Shown here in pieces: positions 43,876-52,460 of a stretch of DNA of 64,000 bases (position 1 is its first letter; each line of letters opens with the position of its first letter). The stretch comes from Flavobacteriales bacterium (GTDB taxonomy: Bacteria > Bacteroidota > Bacteroidia > Flavobacteriales > Flavobacteriaceae), in assembly GCA_020635875.1 (NCBI GenBank), contig JACJYY010000003.1, positions 124,001 to 188,000 of the forward strand. The letters are read 5' to 3'. Below the pieces are notes generated by a model. It had not been told where the DNA came from. It ran no database searches and saw only the letters and a list, made by a program, of their open reading frames with translations. A program made the position numbers and the translations under genes.

Positions 43876-45345
43876 ATGCAAAAAACAATAACACTCTTTA
43901 TCCTATTATTTTCAACCGTTAGTAGTATAGCGCAAGGAGGTAAGGTGTATCCCTTAAATGGAGTCAAAAAAGGAAAGGTGAATACTTATATTTATGAACC
44001 GCCCGCAGGTTTAGAAATTCCAATTATGGCATGGGCTGTAGCACAAACGGATTTGAATACACCCGTGTCCTCTCAGTTGATTCGTAAAGGAATGTTCTAT
44101 GAATTTAAGATGCAATTTCCTGAGGAATGTGATGTGGCCCTTATCAGCATTTATGAAAACCTGAATAAAAGAATTGATACTAATGGCGATAATCCATATC
44201 TCATTAGATTGGATGTAGAATTGTCTGATATCGAATTGCGCTTAAGAGAAATTCATGCTTGGCAATATGACTTAAAGTATTTAGGAGAAAAAGCTGTTTT
44301 AGAAAAGCAATTAGATGCCTACGAAGTAATGATCGCACAAGAAGCCATTTACAAAAAAGGCAACGGGTATGAAGATTATTTGTTTGCCAAATACCGCGCC
44401 TATCCTAAGCGAACAAAACCCGAAATACTGAAATACATTGACTATTTAAAAAGTGATGTGTGTAAAAGAAACATGAGGCTTTTAGTTTCCATGTACGAAA
44501 TTATTGGAGATACAGCAAACAGTCTAAAACATAAGCAAGAGTATAAGGCTCAATATCCAAGTATAGATGATACAAAAGAAGCTTTTTTTGAAAGGTATAA
44601 TCAAGAATCAGACAAATCAGAGGATTATATTGTAGCCCAAAAACAAGAGTTTGTAGCGCAATTTCAAAAGGATATTGAAAAGGATTTGGTTTTCTTTCAA
44701 ATGGAATTGTTGCGATATTATGTAAAGGAGAGAGATGTCTTTATGATGGAAACTATCGAGGAAGATAAATCGCTCAATCTGTACACGGCCAACGTATATT
44801 ATGGTTACACCAAGGAGGTTGCTGATCAGAAAGAGACAGTATCAACCCAAGATTTGGAGTTTGCGGCCTTAACAGGAAAGAAGGCGATGGAGATACTACT
44901 ATACGAGATGGAACATCCCGATTATGCAAGTTATACTATCGGTCATTCAGAAACGTATCGACAATATGCGAGTGCTTATGCTTTTGTTTTATTTCAGTTA
45001 GAAAGATATGAAGAAGCCTATGAGATTTTGGATGAAATGGACTTGGATTATGGTCTGGATAGAGCGGAAAAGGAATGTTACGCTGTGTGTCTGGAAAAAC
45101 TAAAAGGGGCAGATTCTGCCAAAAATTATTTAGAAAGAGAATTAGCTGAGGGGACAGAATGTCCAGGAATGTGTGAGCAATTGGATCGCATATATGAACA
45201 ATTGTATCCCTATGTAGAAGAAGAGCCAGAATCCATTTTTGACACACAAACCCTAAAGAATTTTGTCAAGAAGTCTGTTGGGAAAATTAAAGACGCAACC
45301 CATTCTGTAAAAGAGATGATTGTAGGGGAGGAGAAGAAAGAGTAA
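43876..45345 (+). CDS. Secreted protein of unknown function with TPR-like repeats
   Basis: A 489-residue protein with a clear signal peptide (TLFILLFSTVSSIAQGG). The mature part is mostly helical, with a periodic pattern suggesting TPR-like repeats (ASAYAFVLFQLERYEEAYEILDEM) near the C-terminus. I cannot assign a family. It is acidic overall and probably periplasmic. Single gene, convergent with the S41 protease gene, with no strong terminator seen in the ten-base gap. Confidence 0.7.
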   Translation: MQKTITLFILLFSTVSSIAQGGKVYPLNGVKKGKVNTYIYEPPAGLEIPIMAWAVAQTDLNTPVSSQLIRKGMFYEFKMQFPEECDVALISIYENLNKRIDTNGDNPYLIRLDVELSDIELRLREIHAWQYDLKYLGEKAVLEKQLDAYEVMIAQEAIYKKGNGYEDYLFAKYRAYPKRTKPEILKYIDYLKSDVCKRNMRLLVSMYEIIGDTANSLKHKQEYKAQYPSIDDTKEAFFERYNQESDKSEDYIVAQKQEFVAQFQKDIEKDLVFFQMELLRYYVKERDVFMMETIEEDKSLNLYTANVYYGYTKEVADQKETVSTQDLEFAALTGKKAMEILLYEMEHPDYASYTIGHSETYRQYASAYAFVLFQLERYEEAYEILDEMDLDYGLDRAEKECYAVCLEKLKGADSAKNYLERELAEGTECPGMCEQLDRIYEQLYPYVEEEPESIFDTQTLKNFVKKSVGKIKDATHSVKEMIVGEEKKE

Positions 45346-45355
45346 AATCTATTAT

Positions 45356-46912
45356 CTACTTCAAAGTCTGAATCGCCTTCTTAATCATTGGATCATTGGA
45401 GAGCACATACTTGTAGTACTCGTCTTCACCATAAAGTTGTCGAATATATTCCGCTAATAAGAATTTACGACTGGATTTGTTTTGACTGCTTTTTTCGTAC
45501 AAAATATTCGTTTTGGCCGCAGCCTTTTCAAAATCGACAAAAAAATCATCGGATGAAGTTACCGTAGCTACGAATTCTCCAGGGTTGAGGTGAGTATAAT
45601 CGTTGCGTGTACGATCCAATTTGGTAAACACATAACGAGAAATGAAGTTTTTGTAAAGTTCTAAATAGGTGGTTGGGGCTTCCGATGGGACAAAATAATC
45701 GGGCATAATACCGCCACCACCATACACGATTTTCCCTTGAGGAGTGGTGAATTTAAGACTGTCACTTACGGTAATACTATCTTTGTGTTGCAATTCTCCA
45801 GACTCGATACGTTTAGAGATTTCGTTGTAATATTCTATCGTTCCGTTATTATAAGGCTTTTGTATGGAACGACCTGATGGAGTATAATAACGGGCAATGG
45901 TCAATCTAACAATAGAACCATCTCCCATATCATTATCTTTTTGAACTAACCCTTTTCCAAAGGAACGACGACCAATAATGGTTCCTCTGTCGTTATCTTG
46001 TATGGCTCCAGCCAAAATTTCGCTCGCCGAAGCTGAATTTTCATTGATAAGTAAGGTGACTTTTCCTTTTTCAAATAATCCACCATCCGAAGCATAGGTT
46101 GCGTTAACATCGTCGGTGTTGTCTTTGATATAAACGATAACTTGTTCGTCATGAAGCAGTTCGTCGGCAATTTTGACGGCTTCTTCCATATAACCACCCG
46201 CGTTGTCGCGCAAATCTATCACTAGAGATGTAGCTTTTTTCGCTAAGAGTTTTTTAAGTGCCGTTTCAAATTCTTTATGTGTAGTTTCAGAAAAACGATT
46301 GATTTTGATATAACCTAAGCGAGGAGAAATCAGCCCTGAATAATCAACACTTTTGATAGGTACTTTATTTCGAGTCAATACCACATCAAAAATACTGTCT
46401 TTGTGTTTGCGGTACACTGTTACTTTGACCTCCGTGTTAGGCTCTCCCTTTAATTTACTAACGATGGATTGATTGGATAAATCCTTGTTGTGCAGTGTGT
46501 CTTGATCAGCCATCAAAATCCGATCACCCGTCTGAATTCCGGCAAGATGAGAAGGTCCGTTTTTAATTGAATTGAGAATGGCTATCGTATCATTGAGTTG
46601 AAAAAAGGTTACACCAATACCTACAAAATCGCCTCGCATATTTTCGGACACATCCTCAAAATCCTTAGAAGAGATATACGTCGAGTGAGGGTCGAGTTGG
46701 CTCAAGATGTCGTTTGTGATAACGGTAACTATAGAGTCTAAGTCAACTTTGTCAACATATTCATTAGCGATAAGTTCAATGAGGTTAGATAATTTTTGTT
46801 TGCTTTTTTCTTCGTCTGATTGTAGTGATGGATTGTTTTTTTTGACAAAATAATACCCTAAACCAATAATGGCAAAAACTAAAATTGGAATATAGTCTTT
46901 GAGGTGTTTCAT
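45356..46912 (-). CDS. C-terminal processing peptidase, S41 family with PDZ domain
   Basis: A 518-residue periplasmic serine protease of the Tsp/CtpA type. An N-terminal membrane anchor (IPILVFAIIGLGYYFV) precedes a PDZ domain (VGIGVTFFQLNDTIAI... GIQTGDRILM) and the catalytic domain with the nucleophile in NENSASASEIL and the lysine in RRSFGKGLVQ. These proteases trim proteins with non-polar C-termini. It follows the deaminase gene directly, with its ATG next to that gene's stop. Confidence 0.93.
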   Translation of the reverse strand: MKHLKDYIPILVFAIIGLGYYFVKKNNPSLQSDEEKSKQKLSNLIELIANEYVDKVDLDSIVTVITNDILSQLDPHSTYISSKDFEDVSENMRGDFVGIGVTFFQLNDTIAILNSIKNGPSHLAGIQTGDRILMADQDTLHNKDLSNQSIVSKLKGEPNTEVKVTVYRKHKDSIFDVVLTRNKVPIKSVDYSGLISPRLGYIKINRFSETTHKEFETALKKLLAKKATSLVIDLRDNAGGYMEEAVKIADELLHDEQVIVYIKDNTDDVNATYASDGGLFEKGKVTLLINENSASASEILAGAIQDNDRGTIIGRRSFGKGLVQKDNDMGDGSIVRLTIARYYTPSGRSIQKPYNNGTIEYYNEISKRIESGELQHKDSITVSDSLKFTTPQGKIVYGGGGIMPDYFVPSEAPTTYLELYKNFISRYVFTKLDRTRNDYTHLNPGEFVATVTSSDDFFVDFEKAAAKTNILYEKSSQNKSSRKFLLAEYIRQLYGEDEYYKYVLSNDPMIKKAIQTLK

Positions 46913-47341
46913 TTAATCGTTGTCAATAGTGATACAATCAACAATAACTCCAGATTCTCGTAAAAAATGTACTCCCGAAATGTCTTTGTATTCCTGACTG
47001 TAAACCACTCGTTTAATCCCTGCTTGATGAATCAATTTGCTGCATTCCCTACAAGGGGATAAGGTAATGTATAGCGTTGCCCCTTCGCATGATTGAGTGG
47101 ATTTGGCAACCTTCAAAATGGCATTAGCCTCTGCGTGAAGTACTTGCCATTTAGTAATTCCCTCATCATCTTCGCAGCAATTATCCAATCCGCTGGGAGT
47201 GCCATTGTAACCGTCAGAAATAATCATTTTCCCTTTTACAATTAAGGCTCCTACTTGTCTTCTTTTGCAATGAGATAATTTGCCCCATTCGTAAGCCATT
47301 TTAAGGTAGGCCTTGTCGTATTTTAAAGCTTTTTTGTCCAT
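46913..47341 (-). CDS. dCMP deaminase (ComEB-like)
   Basis: A 142-residue zinc-dependent cytidine-deaminase fold protein with HAEANAIL (zinc His and catalytic Glu) at about residue 70 and TLSPCRECSKLI (zinc cysteines) near residue 98. It converts dCMP to dUMP for thymidylate synthesis. Its promoter box is at 47363-47370 and the S41 protease gene follows in the same transcript. Confidence 0.92.
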   Translation of the reverse strand: MDKKALKYDKAYLKMAYEWGKLSHCKRRQVGALIVKGKMIISDGYNGTPSGLDNCCEDDEGITKWQVLHAEANAILKVAKSTQSCEGATLYITLSPCRECSKLIHQAGIKRVVYSQEYKDISGVHFLRESGVIVDCITIDND

Positions 47342-47362
47342 TCAATTCCTGTGACTAAGGCC

Positions 47363-47370
47363 CAAAATTA
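47363..47370 (-). promoter_or_regulatory. -7 promoter box for the deaminase-protease operon
   Basis: The minus strand reads TAATTTTG, an exact TAnnTTTG match, 22 bases upstream of the deaminase start codon. Confidence 0.5.
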
Positions 47371-47454
47371 CAATTTAATTTGCCAAAAAAATAACCCTAA
47401 TTTGTAAACCCCTATAATAAGCCATAAGAGTGTCTAAAAAAGTATAAAATAAGT

Positions 47455-47462
47455 TATATTTG
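47455..47462 (+). promoter_or_regulatory. -7 promoter box for the TerB-like gene
   Basis: TATATTTG, an exact TAnnTTTG match, 18 bases before the ATG at 47481; it also rules out the TTG at 47460 as a start. Confidence 0.6.
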
Positions 47463-47480
47463 CACAAAAAATTTAAGATT

Positions 47481-47912
47481 ATGTCAATTTCAGATTTGTT
47501 TGATAGTGGGTTTAAGTTAAGAAATAAGGGACATTTTTCTGCGATTGTTCGTGTGGCTATGACAGACGGAGAAATCAACGAGAAAGAGAAGGCTTTCTTA
47601 GATAGATTAGCGCGTAGTTTGGAAATAAACGAAGAAGAATATCAAGAGATATTAGAAAATCCAACAAAATATCCAATTAATCCTCCGTATTTGTATATCA
47701 AGAGAGTAGAGCGATTGTATGACTTAGGAAGAATGGTGTACGCGGATGAAAAACTAGGAGAGCGTCAAGAAAAATTATTGAAAAAGTTTGCTTTGCGTTT
47801 AGGATTTACACCAGGAAACGTAAATTATATAGTAGATAAGGCGTTGACACTAATCAAAGAAGGAGCAGATATAGAAGAGTTTACTTTTGAGATTAGAAAC
47901 ATGAATAAATAA
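47481..47912 (+). CDS. TerB-like (tellurite-resistance fold) protein
   Basis: A 143-residue all-helical cytoplasmic protein with MTDGEINEKEKAFLDRLA near residue 28, the acidic metal-binding type helix of the TerB/DjlA family, and a second similar half (YADEKLGERQEKLLKKFALRLG). TerB homologues bind calcium or act as stress scaffolds; the role here is unknown. It lies 14 bases upstream of aspartokinase, with the promoter box at 47455-47462. Confidence 0.78.
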   Translation: MSISDLFDSGFKLRNKGHFSAIVRVAMTDGEINEKEKAFLDRLARSLEINEEEYQEILENPTKYPINPPYLYIKRVERLYDLGRMVYADEKLGERQEKLLKKFALRLGFTPGNVNYIVDKALTLIKEGADIEEFTFEIRNMNK

Positions 47913-47926
47913 TCAGGGATTACACT

Positions 47927-49180
47927 ATGAGAATCTTTAAATTTGGAGGGGCATCTGTAAAAGATGCAGCAGGCGTTAATAACGTATTGTCTGTTCTAGA
48001 AAAAGTAGGGTACAAAAACACCTTGTTAGTTATCTCTGCCATGGGGAAATCAACTAACGCCTTAGAATTGATTATCAAAAACTACTTAGAAAAGTCAGAT
48101 GACCTGGCTAGTAATATTCAGGAGTTAAAAGACTATCATGGTCAGATTATTTCGGATTTGTTTGGAGAAAATCAAGACCAAGTTAATGTTGCTGTAAACG
48201 AATTATATCAGGATTTAGAATTCTTTTTAGGGCATAATAAGTCTCCTGATTACAGTTATGTGTATGACCAAATCATTGGATGTGGAGAGTTGCTTTCGAC
48301 AACAATCATTAGTCATTATCTTAATTACAAGGGGTTGTCTAATAATTGGTTGGATGTTCGTGGTTTGATTAAAACAGACAGCACCTACCGAGACGCAGCG
48401 GTGGATTGGGAACAAACTCAACAAAATATCGTGGCAACTGTAGATCAAAAGGTACTTAATATTACGCAAGGATTTTTAGGTTCGGATGCTAATAATTTTA
48501 CCACTTCATTAGGTAGAGAAGGGTCGGATTATACCGCGGCAATTTTTGCTTACTGTTTAGATGCAGAAAGCGTATCTATCTGGAAAGATGTACCGGGCGT
48601 GATGAACGCAGATCCAAGAGTGTTCGATAATGCAATATTGTTGAATCAGATTTCGTACAGAGAGGCTATAGAGTTGGCTTTTTATGGAGCTTCTGTAATC
48701 CATCCTAAAACCTTACAACCACTACAAAGAAAAGAGATTCCGTTATACGTAAAGTCATTTGTTAACCCAGAATTACCAGGAACAAGTGTGAGCAAAGGGG
48801 CTGACTTAGAACCATTTCATCCGTGTTTCATTTTGAAGCGAAATCAGTTGTTGATTTCATTGTCCTCTAATGATTTTTCGTTTATCGTGGAAGATAACAT
48901 AAGTGAAATATTCGCTTTGTTACACAAATACAAAATGAAAGTATCGTTGATTCAGAATTCGGCCATTAGTTTTTCAGTTTGTGTAGAAGATAAATACGGG
49001 AACAAAGATCGTTTGTATAAAGAGTTAGAAGCAAAATTTGCAGTTACTTTTAATGAAGACGTCTCCTTGTATACGGTTAGACATTATAATCAAGAAGCTA
49101 CAGAACGAATTCAAGCTCAAAAAACAGTATTGTTAAAACAATTCACTAGAGATACGTTGCAGATTGTAGCGAAAGCATAA
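47927..49180 (+). CDS. Aspartokinase (monofunctional)
   Basis: A 417-residue enzyme that phosphorylates aspartate, the first step toward lysine, threonine, methionine and diaminopimelate for peptidoglycan. MRIFKFGGASVKD is the ATP/aspartate signature, TTSLGREGSDYTAAI is conserved, and KDVPGVMNADPRVF lines the active site; the C-terminal 110 residues form the regulatory ACT-like domain, which is less conserved. It is followed by the acyltransferase gene after nine bases. Confidence 0.92.
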   Translation: MRIFKFGGASVKDAAGVNNVLSVLEKVGYKNTLLVISAMGKSTNALELIIKNYLEKSDDLASNIQELKDYHGQIISDLFGENQDQVNVAVNELYQDLEFFLGHNKSPDYSYVYDQIIGCGELLSTTIISHYLNYKGLSNNWLDVRGLIKTDSTYRDAAVDWEQTQQNIVATVDQKVLNITQGFLGSDANNFTTSLGREGSDYTAAIFAYCLDAESVSIWKDVPGVMNADPRVFDNAILLNQISYREAIELAFYGASVIHPKTLQPLQRKEIPLYVKSFVNPELPGTSVSKGADLEPFHPCFILKRNQLLISLSSNDFSFIVEDNISEIFALLHKYKMKVSLIQNSAISFSVCVEDKYGNKDRLYKELEAKFAVTFNEDVSLYTVRHYNQEATERIQAQKTVLLKQFTRDTLQIVAKA

Positions 49181-49189
49181 ATAAATTGA

Positions 49190-50998
49190 ATGGGTTTAGT
49201 CACAGCCAAAGAAATAGCAAAAGCAATTAATTTATCTAAGTTCGGTTTTTTAGGGGCTTTCTTAGGTTGGTTGCTTTTGAAAATTACACGTTTGTCTGAG
49301 ATGAATCGTTTTTATAATCAGTATAAAAACAAGTCAGACCTAGCTTTTCTTGAAGCTGTTATTAATGATTATAAGATACAATTTGAAATCCCTGAGTCGG
49401 ACTTAAAACGATTGCCTAAATCGGGGCCTTTTGTTACCGTGTCTAACCACCCATTAGGAGCTATTGATGGTATTCTTCTTCTAAAATTGTTGTTGGAGCA
49501 CAATTCTGACTATAAGGTAATGGCAAATTTCCTGTTGCACAGGATTGATCCACTAAAGTCTTGCATAATACCTGTAAACCCTTTCGAAGACCACAAACAT
49601 GTAAAATCAAGTGTAGGGGGAATAAAAGACGCATTAAGGCATTTGAGTGAAGGAAAACCCTTAGGTGTTTTTCCTGCTGGAGAAGTCTCTACCTTTTTAG
49701 AAGGCGATGCAATAGTGGATCGCCCATGGGAAGAAAGTGCTATACGATTGATAAAAAAGGCAAAAGTCCCTGTCATTCCAATATATTTTCACGCATCTAA
49801 TAGTTCGTTTTTCTATAAAATGGTTCGATGGAACCCAATTTTTAGAACTGCACTATTGCCTTCTCAGGTGTTATCTCAGAAATCTCGAACTATTAAAATC
49901 AGAATTGGGAAGCCAATTAGTCTCAAAGAGCAAGAGGAATATAAGGACGTTCAGGAATACTCTAATTTTTTGAGACGCAAAACCTATATGCTGGCGAAGG
50001 CGTTTGAGAAAAAAGAAGAGGAGGAAGATGTAAATGGGACTCAATCGCTAGCAAACCCAAAATCAATTGTAGAACCAGGGAGTAGTTCTACACTTCAAAC
50101 AGAAGTGGATAAATTGAGAGAAAATGGTAATCGTTTATTGCAAAGTAAAAACTACGAAGTGTATTTTGCCGAAGCCAAAGCTATACCTCAAATCTTGCAT
50201 GAGATAGGTCGTTTACGTGAAATTACTTTTAGAGAAATTGGTGAAGGGACTAACGAGTCAATTGATATAGATCGTTTTGATAATTTTTACCACCATTTAT
50301 TTTTGTGGGATGTTGATGCCAAGATAATAGCGGGTGCGTATCGAATGGGCTTGGGTAAAACTATTTTCGAAAAGTATGGGATAAGAGGTTTTTATTTGAA
50401 TGATTTATTTCGTTTTGAACCCGAATTATACAACATGATGGCCGAATCCATTGAGATGGGTAGAGCCTTTGTTGTAAAAGAATACCAACAAAAACCAATG
50501 CCATTATTTTTACTTTGGCGAGGAATATTGCACATTACATTACGTTATCCAGAACATAAATATCTAATAGGAGGGGTGAGTATTAGTAATCAATTCTCAG
50601 ATTTTTCAAAGTCTTTGATGATTGAATTTATGAAATCTCATTTTTACGATCCTTACGTGGCGCAATATGTACATCCTAAAAAGGAGTATAAAGTTAAACT
50701 TAAGGATGCAGATAAAGATTTTGTATTTAATGAATCAGAGGCTGATTTGGATAAGTTTGACAAAGTAATTGATGAATTAGAGCCAGGGAATCTACGTTTG
50801 CCCGTATTGATTAAAAAGTACATTAAACAAAACGCAAAAGTGGTAGCCTTTAATGTAGATCCGTTGTTTAATAATGCTATTGATGGATTGTTTTATATCA
50901 AAATAGCCGACATACCAGAAAGCACAGTAAAACCAGTTATGGAGGAGTTCCAAGCAGAACTCGAACAGAAATCACAAGGCTTGGACAACAATAAATAG
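49190..50998 (+). CDS. olsF: Bifunctional acyltransferase, OlsF-like ornithine-lipid synthase
   Basis: A 602-residue two-domain protein. Residues 1-290 are a PlsC-type O-acyltransferase with the catalytic NHPLGAID (H-x4-D) at about residue 86 and FPAGEVSTF near residue 162. Residues 330-600 are an OlsB-like N-acyltransferase (GNAT-like) with YRMGLGKTIFEKYG, EMGRAFVVKEYQQK and RYPEHKYLIGGVSISNQ. This fusion is the OlsF type described for Serratia and Flavobacterium johnsoniae, which makes ornithine lipids. That assignment rests on domain order; substrates are inferred. Confidence 0.8.
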   Translation: MGLVTAKEIAKAINLSKFGFLGAFLGWLLLKITRLSEMNRFYNQYKNKSDLAFLEAVINDYKIQFEIPESDLKRLPKSGPFVTVSNHPLGAIDGILLLKLLLEHNSDYKVMANFLLHRIDPLKSCIIPVNPFEDHKHVKSSVGGIKDALRHLSEGKPLGVFPAGEVSTFLEGDAIVDRPWEESAIRLIKKAKVPVIPIYFHASNSSFFYKMVRWNPIFRTALLPSQVLSQKSRTIKIRIGKPISLKEQEEYKDVQEYSNFLRRKTYMLAKAFEKKEEEEDVNGTQSLANPKSIVEPGSSSTLQTEVDKLRENGNRLLQSKNYEVYFAEAKAIPQILHEIGRLREITFREIGEGTNESIDIDRFDNFYHHLFLWDVDAKIIAGAYRMGLGKTIFEKYGIRGFYLNDLFRFEPELYNMMAESIEMGRAFVVKEYQQKPMPLFLLWRGILHITLRYPEHKYLIGGVSISNQFSDFSKSLMIEFMKSHFYDPYVAQYVHPKKEYKVKLKDADKDFVFNESEADLDKFDKVIDELEPGNLRLPVLIKKYIKQNAKVVAFNVDPLFNNAIDGLFYIKIADIPESTVKPVMEEFQAELEQKSQGLDNNK

Positions 50999-51004
50999 AG
51001 GGTG

Positions 51005-51463
51005 TTATACACCAAATTGTTGCAAGTGATGATTAAGGTGCTTATAGAATAGATTATTCCATTCTTGCACTGTCAATTTACCGAAAGAAGCACTCTCTTT
51101 TCCGTCAAAATACGATTCGCCGTATTCCTGCGTTTTTTTGATATTATCAATTAAGTGCGCCTTCTCTTTTTCAAACGCTCTCTCGTCTGTAATTAAAAAC
51201 TGAGGAGCTGTTTGTAAATTCTTTTTATAAGGGACTTCGTTGGTAACTGGTTTTTTGATGAAAAGCTTGAGCATCAATTTCATAAAGAAATTGTTTTTGA
51301 CTTCTATTTTCCCGAAAGCCATATCGTACGATACACTCACATGAGCCAACATTTGAGCCACATTCATTTTTCCCCATAAGGGTTGAGATTGGGGGGTTAG
51401 TTTTTCGATTCGTGCCAGACAAGCGTCTGTAGTTTCTTGTTTGAAGATGTTAGGTAGTGCCAT
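51005..51463 (-). CDS. DUF1569 family protein (DinB-like fold)
   Basis: A 152-residue cytoplasmic protein with KMNVAQMLAHVSVSYDMAFG at about residue 32 and a C-terminal NLFYKHLNHHLQQFG, the histidine pattern of DUF1569, which is a four-helix DinB-like fold that binds a metal. No function is known. It ends close to the convergent end of the acyltransferase gene. A strong hairpin separates it from the upstream metal operon. Confidence 0.82.
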   Translation of the reverse strand: MALPNIFKQETTDACLARIEKLTPQSQPLWGKMNVAQMLAHVSVSYDMAFGKIEVKNNFFMKLMLKLFIKKPVTNEVPYKKNLQTAPQFLITDERAFEKEKAHLIDNIKKTQEYGESYFDGKESASFGKLTVQEWNNLFYKHLNHHLQQFGV

Positions 51464-51523
51464 TTTTTTGGTTTTTATAGAGCTTAAAAGTACAAAAAAA
51501 GATACTTCCTAAGATTCTTTTCT

Positions 51524-51558
51524 AAACTCCTATTTATCACTGGGACAAATAGGAGTTT
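51524..51558 (-). terminator. Rho-independent terminator after the metal-uptake operon
   Basis: Twelve-base perfect stem AAACTCCTATTT/AAATAGGAGTTT (51524-51535 and 51547-51558) with an eleven-base loop, 23 bases after the DUF4625 stop on the minus strand. Confidence 0.75.
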
Positions 51559-51581
51559 TAAAATTCATAGATTTATATCTG

Positions 51582-52067
51582 TTAATGCTCGTGATCGTGT
51601 GCTTCTGCACCATCTGTAATGTCAATAGCCCTCCAAACTACAGATTGGTTTCCTGCTGCATCGATAGTGTAAACACCTAAGTGATACTCCCCTTCTTCAA
51701 TTGGCTTACCGTTAACCATTTTTGGAATATCAAAGTGCTCCATTACTTGTTGAGAAGGACCAGAGAGTTTTCCGGTATGTTCAAAATCCCACGCTTCGTG
51801 GTCATCTTCTTCATGGGCAGATGCCGGCCTGTGAGAATGCCCATCTGCATTAAAGTGAATGTCAATTTTGTAAGAAGCTAAAGCCACATTATCTGCAAAA
51901 ACAGCTTCAAAGTGGAGTTCTGATCCAGGAGCAAATTGATCTTCGTTATGTGGTTCAGAGATAGTAACCGTTGGTTTGGTTGTGTCGACTACTACCTCAT
52001 CTTTTTCACATGATAGGATTACTAAACTAGCGAATAATAATGCCGAAATATTTTTTACGTTTTTCAT
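51582..52067 (-). CDS. DUF4625 lipoprotein, histidine-rich, metal-uptake operon
   Basis: A 161-residue lipoprotein: signal NVKNISALLFASLVILSC with cysteine at residue 20, then an immunoglobulin-like DUF4625 domain (PTVTISEPHNEDQFAPG, YHLGVYTIDAAGNQS) and histidine-rich runs (HSHRPASAHEEDDHEAW, HDHEH at the end). The histidines suggest metal binding at the outer membrane. The frame is also open from an ATG at 52085; ATG 52067 gives the usual signal. Third gene of the TonB operon. Confidence 0.82.
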   Translation of the reverse strand: MKNVKNISALLFASLVILSCEKDEVVVDTTKPTVTISEPHNEDQFAPGSELHFEAVFADNVALASYKIDIHFNADGHSHRPASAHEEDDHEAWDFEHTGKLSGPSQQVMEHFDIPKMVNGKPIEEGEYHLGVYTIDAAGNQSVVWRAIDITDGAEAHDHEH

Positions 52068-52127
52068 TTTAATTTTTTTAATCATTGATAATTTTAGATC
52101 TATTTTTATCTATTGGTTTAAGTTGTA

Positions 52128-52457
52128 TTAGGGGCTTGGTGGACCTCTTAGGGCATTTATAAGAAGATGACGACCAATTACTATCGCGGTATCATTTCCA
52201 AGTGTTTTGGAATAGATTAATCCTGCAATGTCGTCAATAGATAATACAATTATTGAAGTCAGCGAGGTTAGTTGATAGAGAAAATCAGAACAGTTGTGGT
52301 GCAATTCATAAGCTGTAACTTCATCATCAATCGTGTTAGCATGATGATGGTGGTGATGGTCATGATCAACCCAGACATAATGCATGATATTATGGATGGG
52401 AGCATAAGCCATCAATAAAGCCAATACAAAGGTGATATGTTGTTTTATCGGCTTCAT
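52128..52457 (-). CDS. Small His-rich membrane protein (DUF2946-like), metal operon
   Basis: A 109-residue protein with an N-terminal hydrophobic segment (ITFVLALLMAYAPIHNIMHYV), a histidine cluster DHDHHHHHH at residues 32-40, a second hydrophobic segment (SIIVLSIDDIAGLIY) and the C-terminal RGPPSP, which ends many small envelope proteins encoded with metal receptors. It lies three bases after the TonB receptor gene, so a role in binding metal in the periplasm is likely but unproven. Confidence 0.7.
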   Translation of the reverse strand: MKPIKQHITFVLALLMAYAPIHNIMHYVWVDHDHHHHHHANTIDDEVTAYELHHNCSDFLYQLTSLTSIIVLSIDDIAGLIYSKTLGNDTAIVIGRHLLINALRGPPSP

Positions 52458-52460
52458 TTG

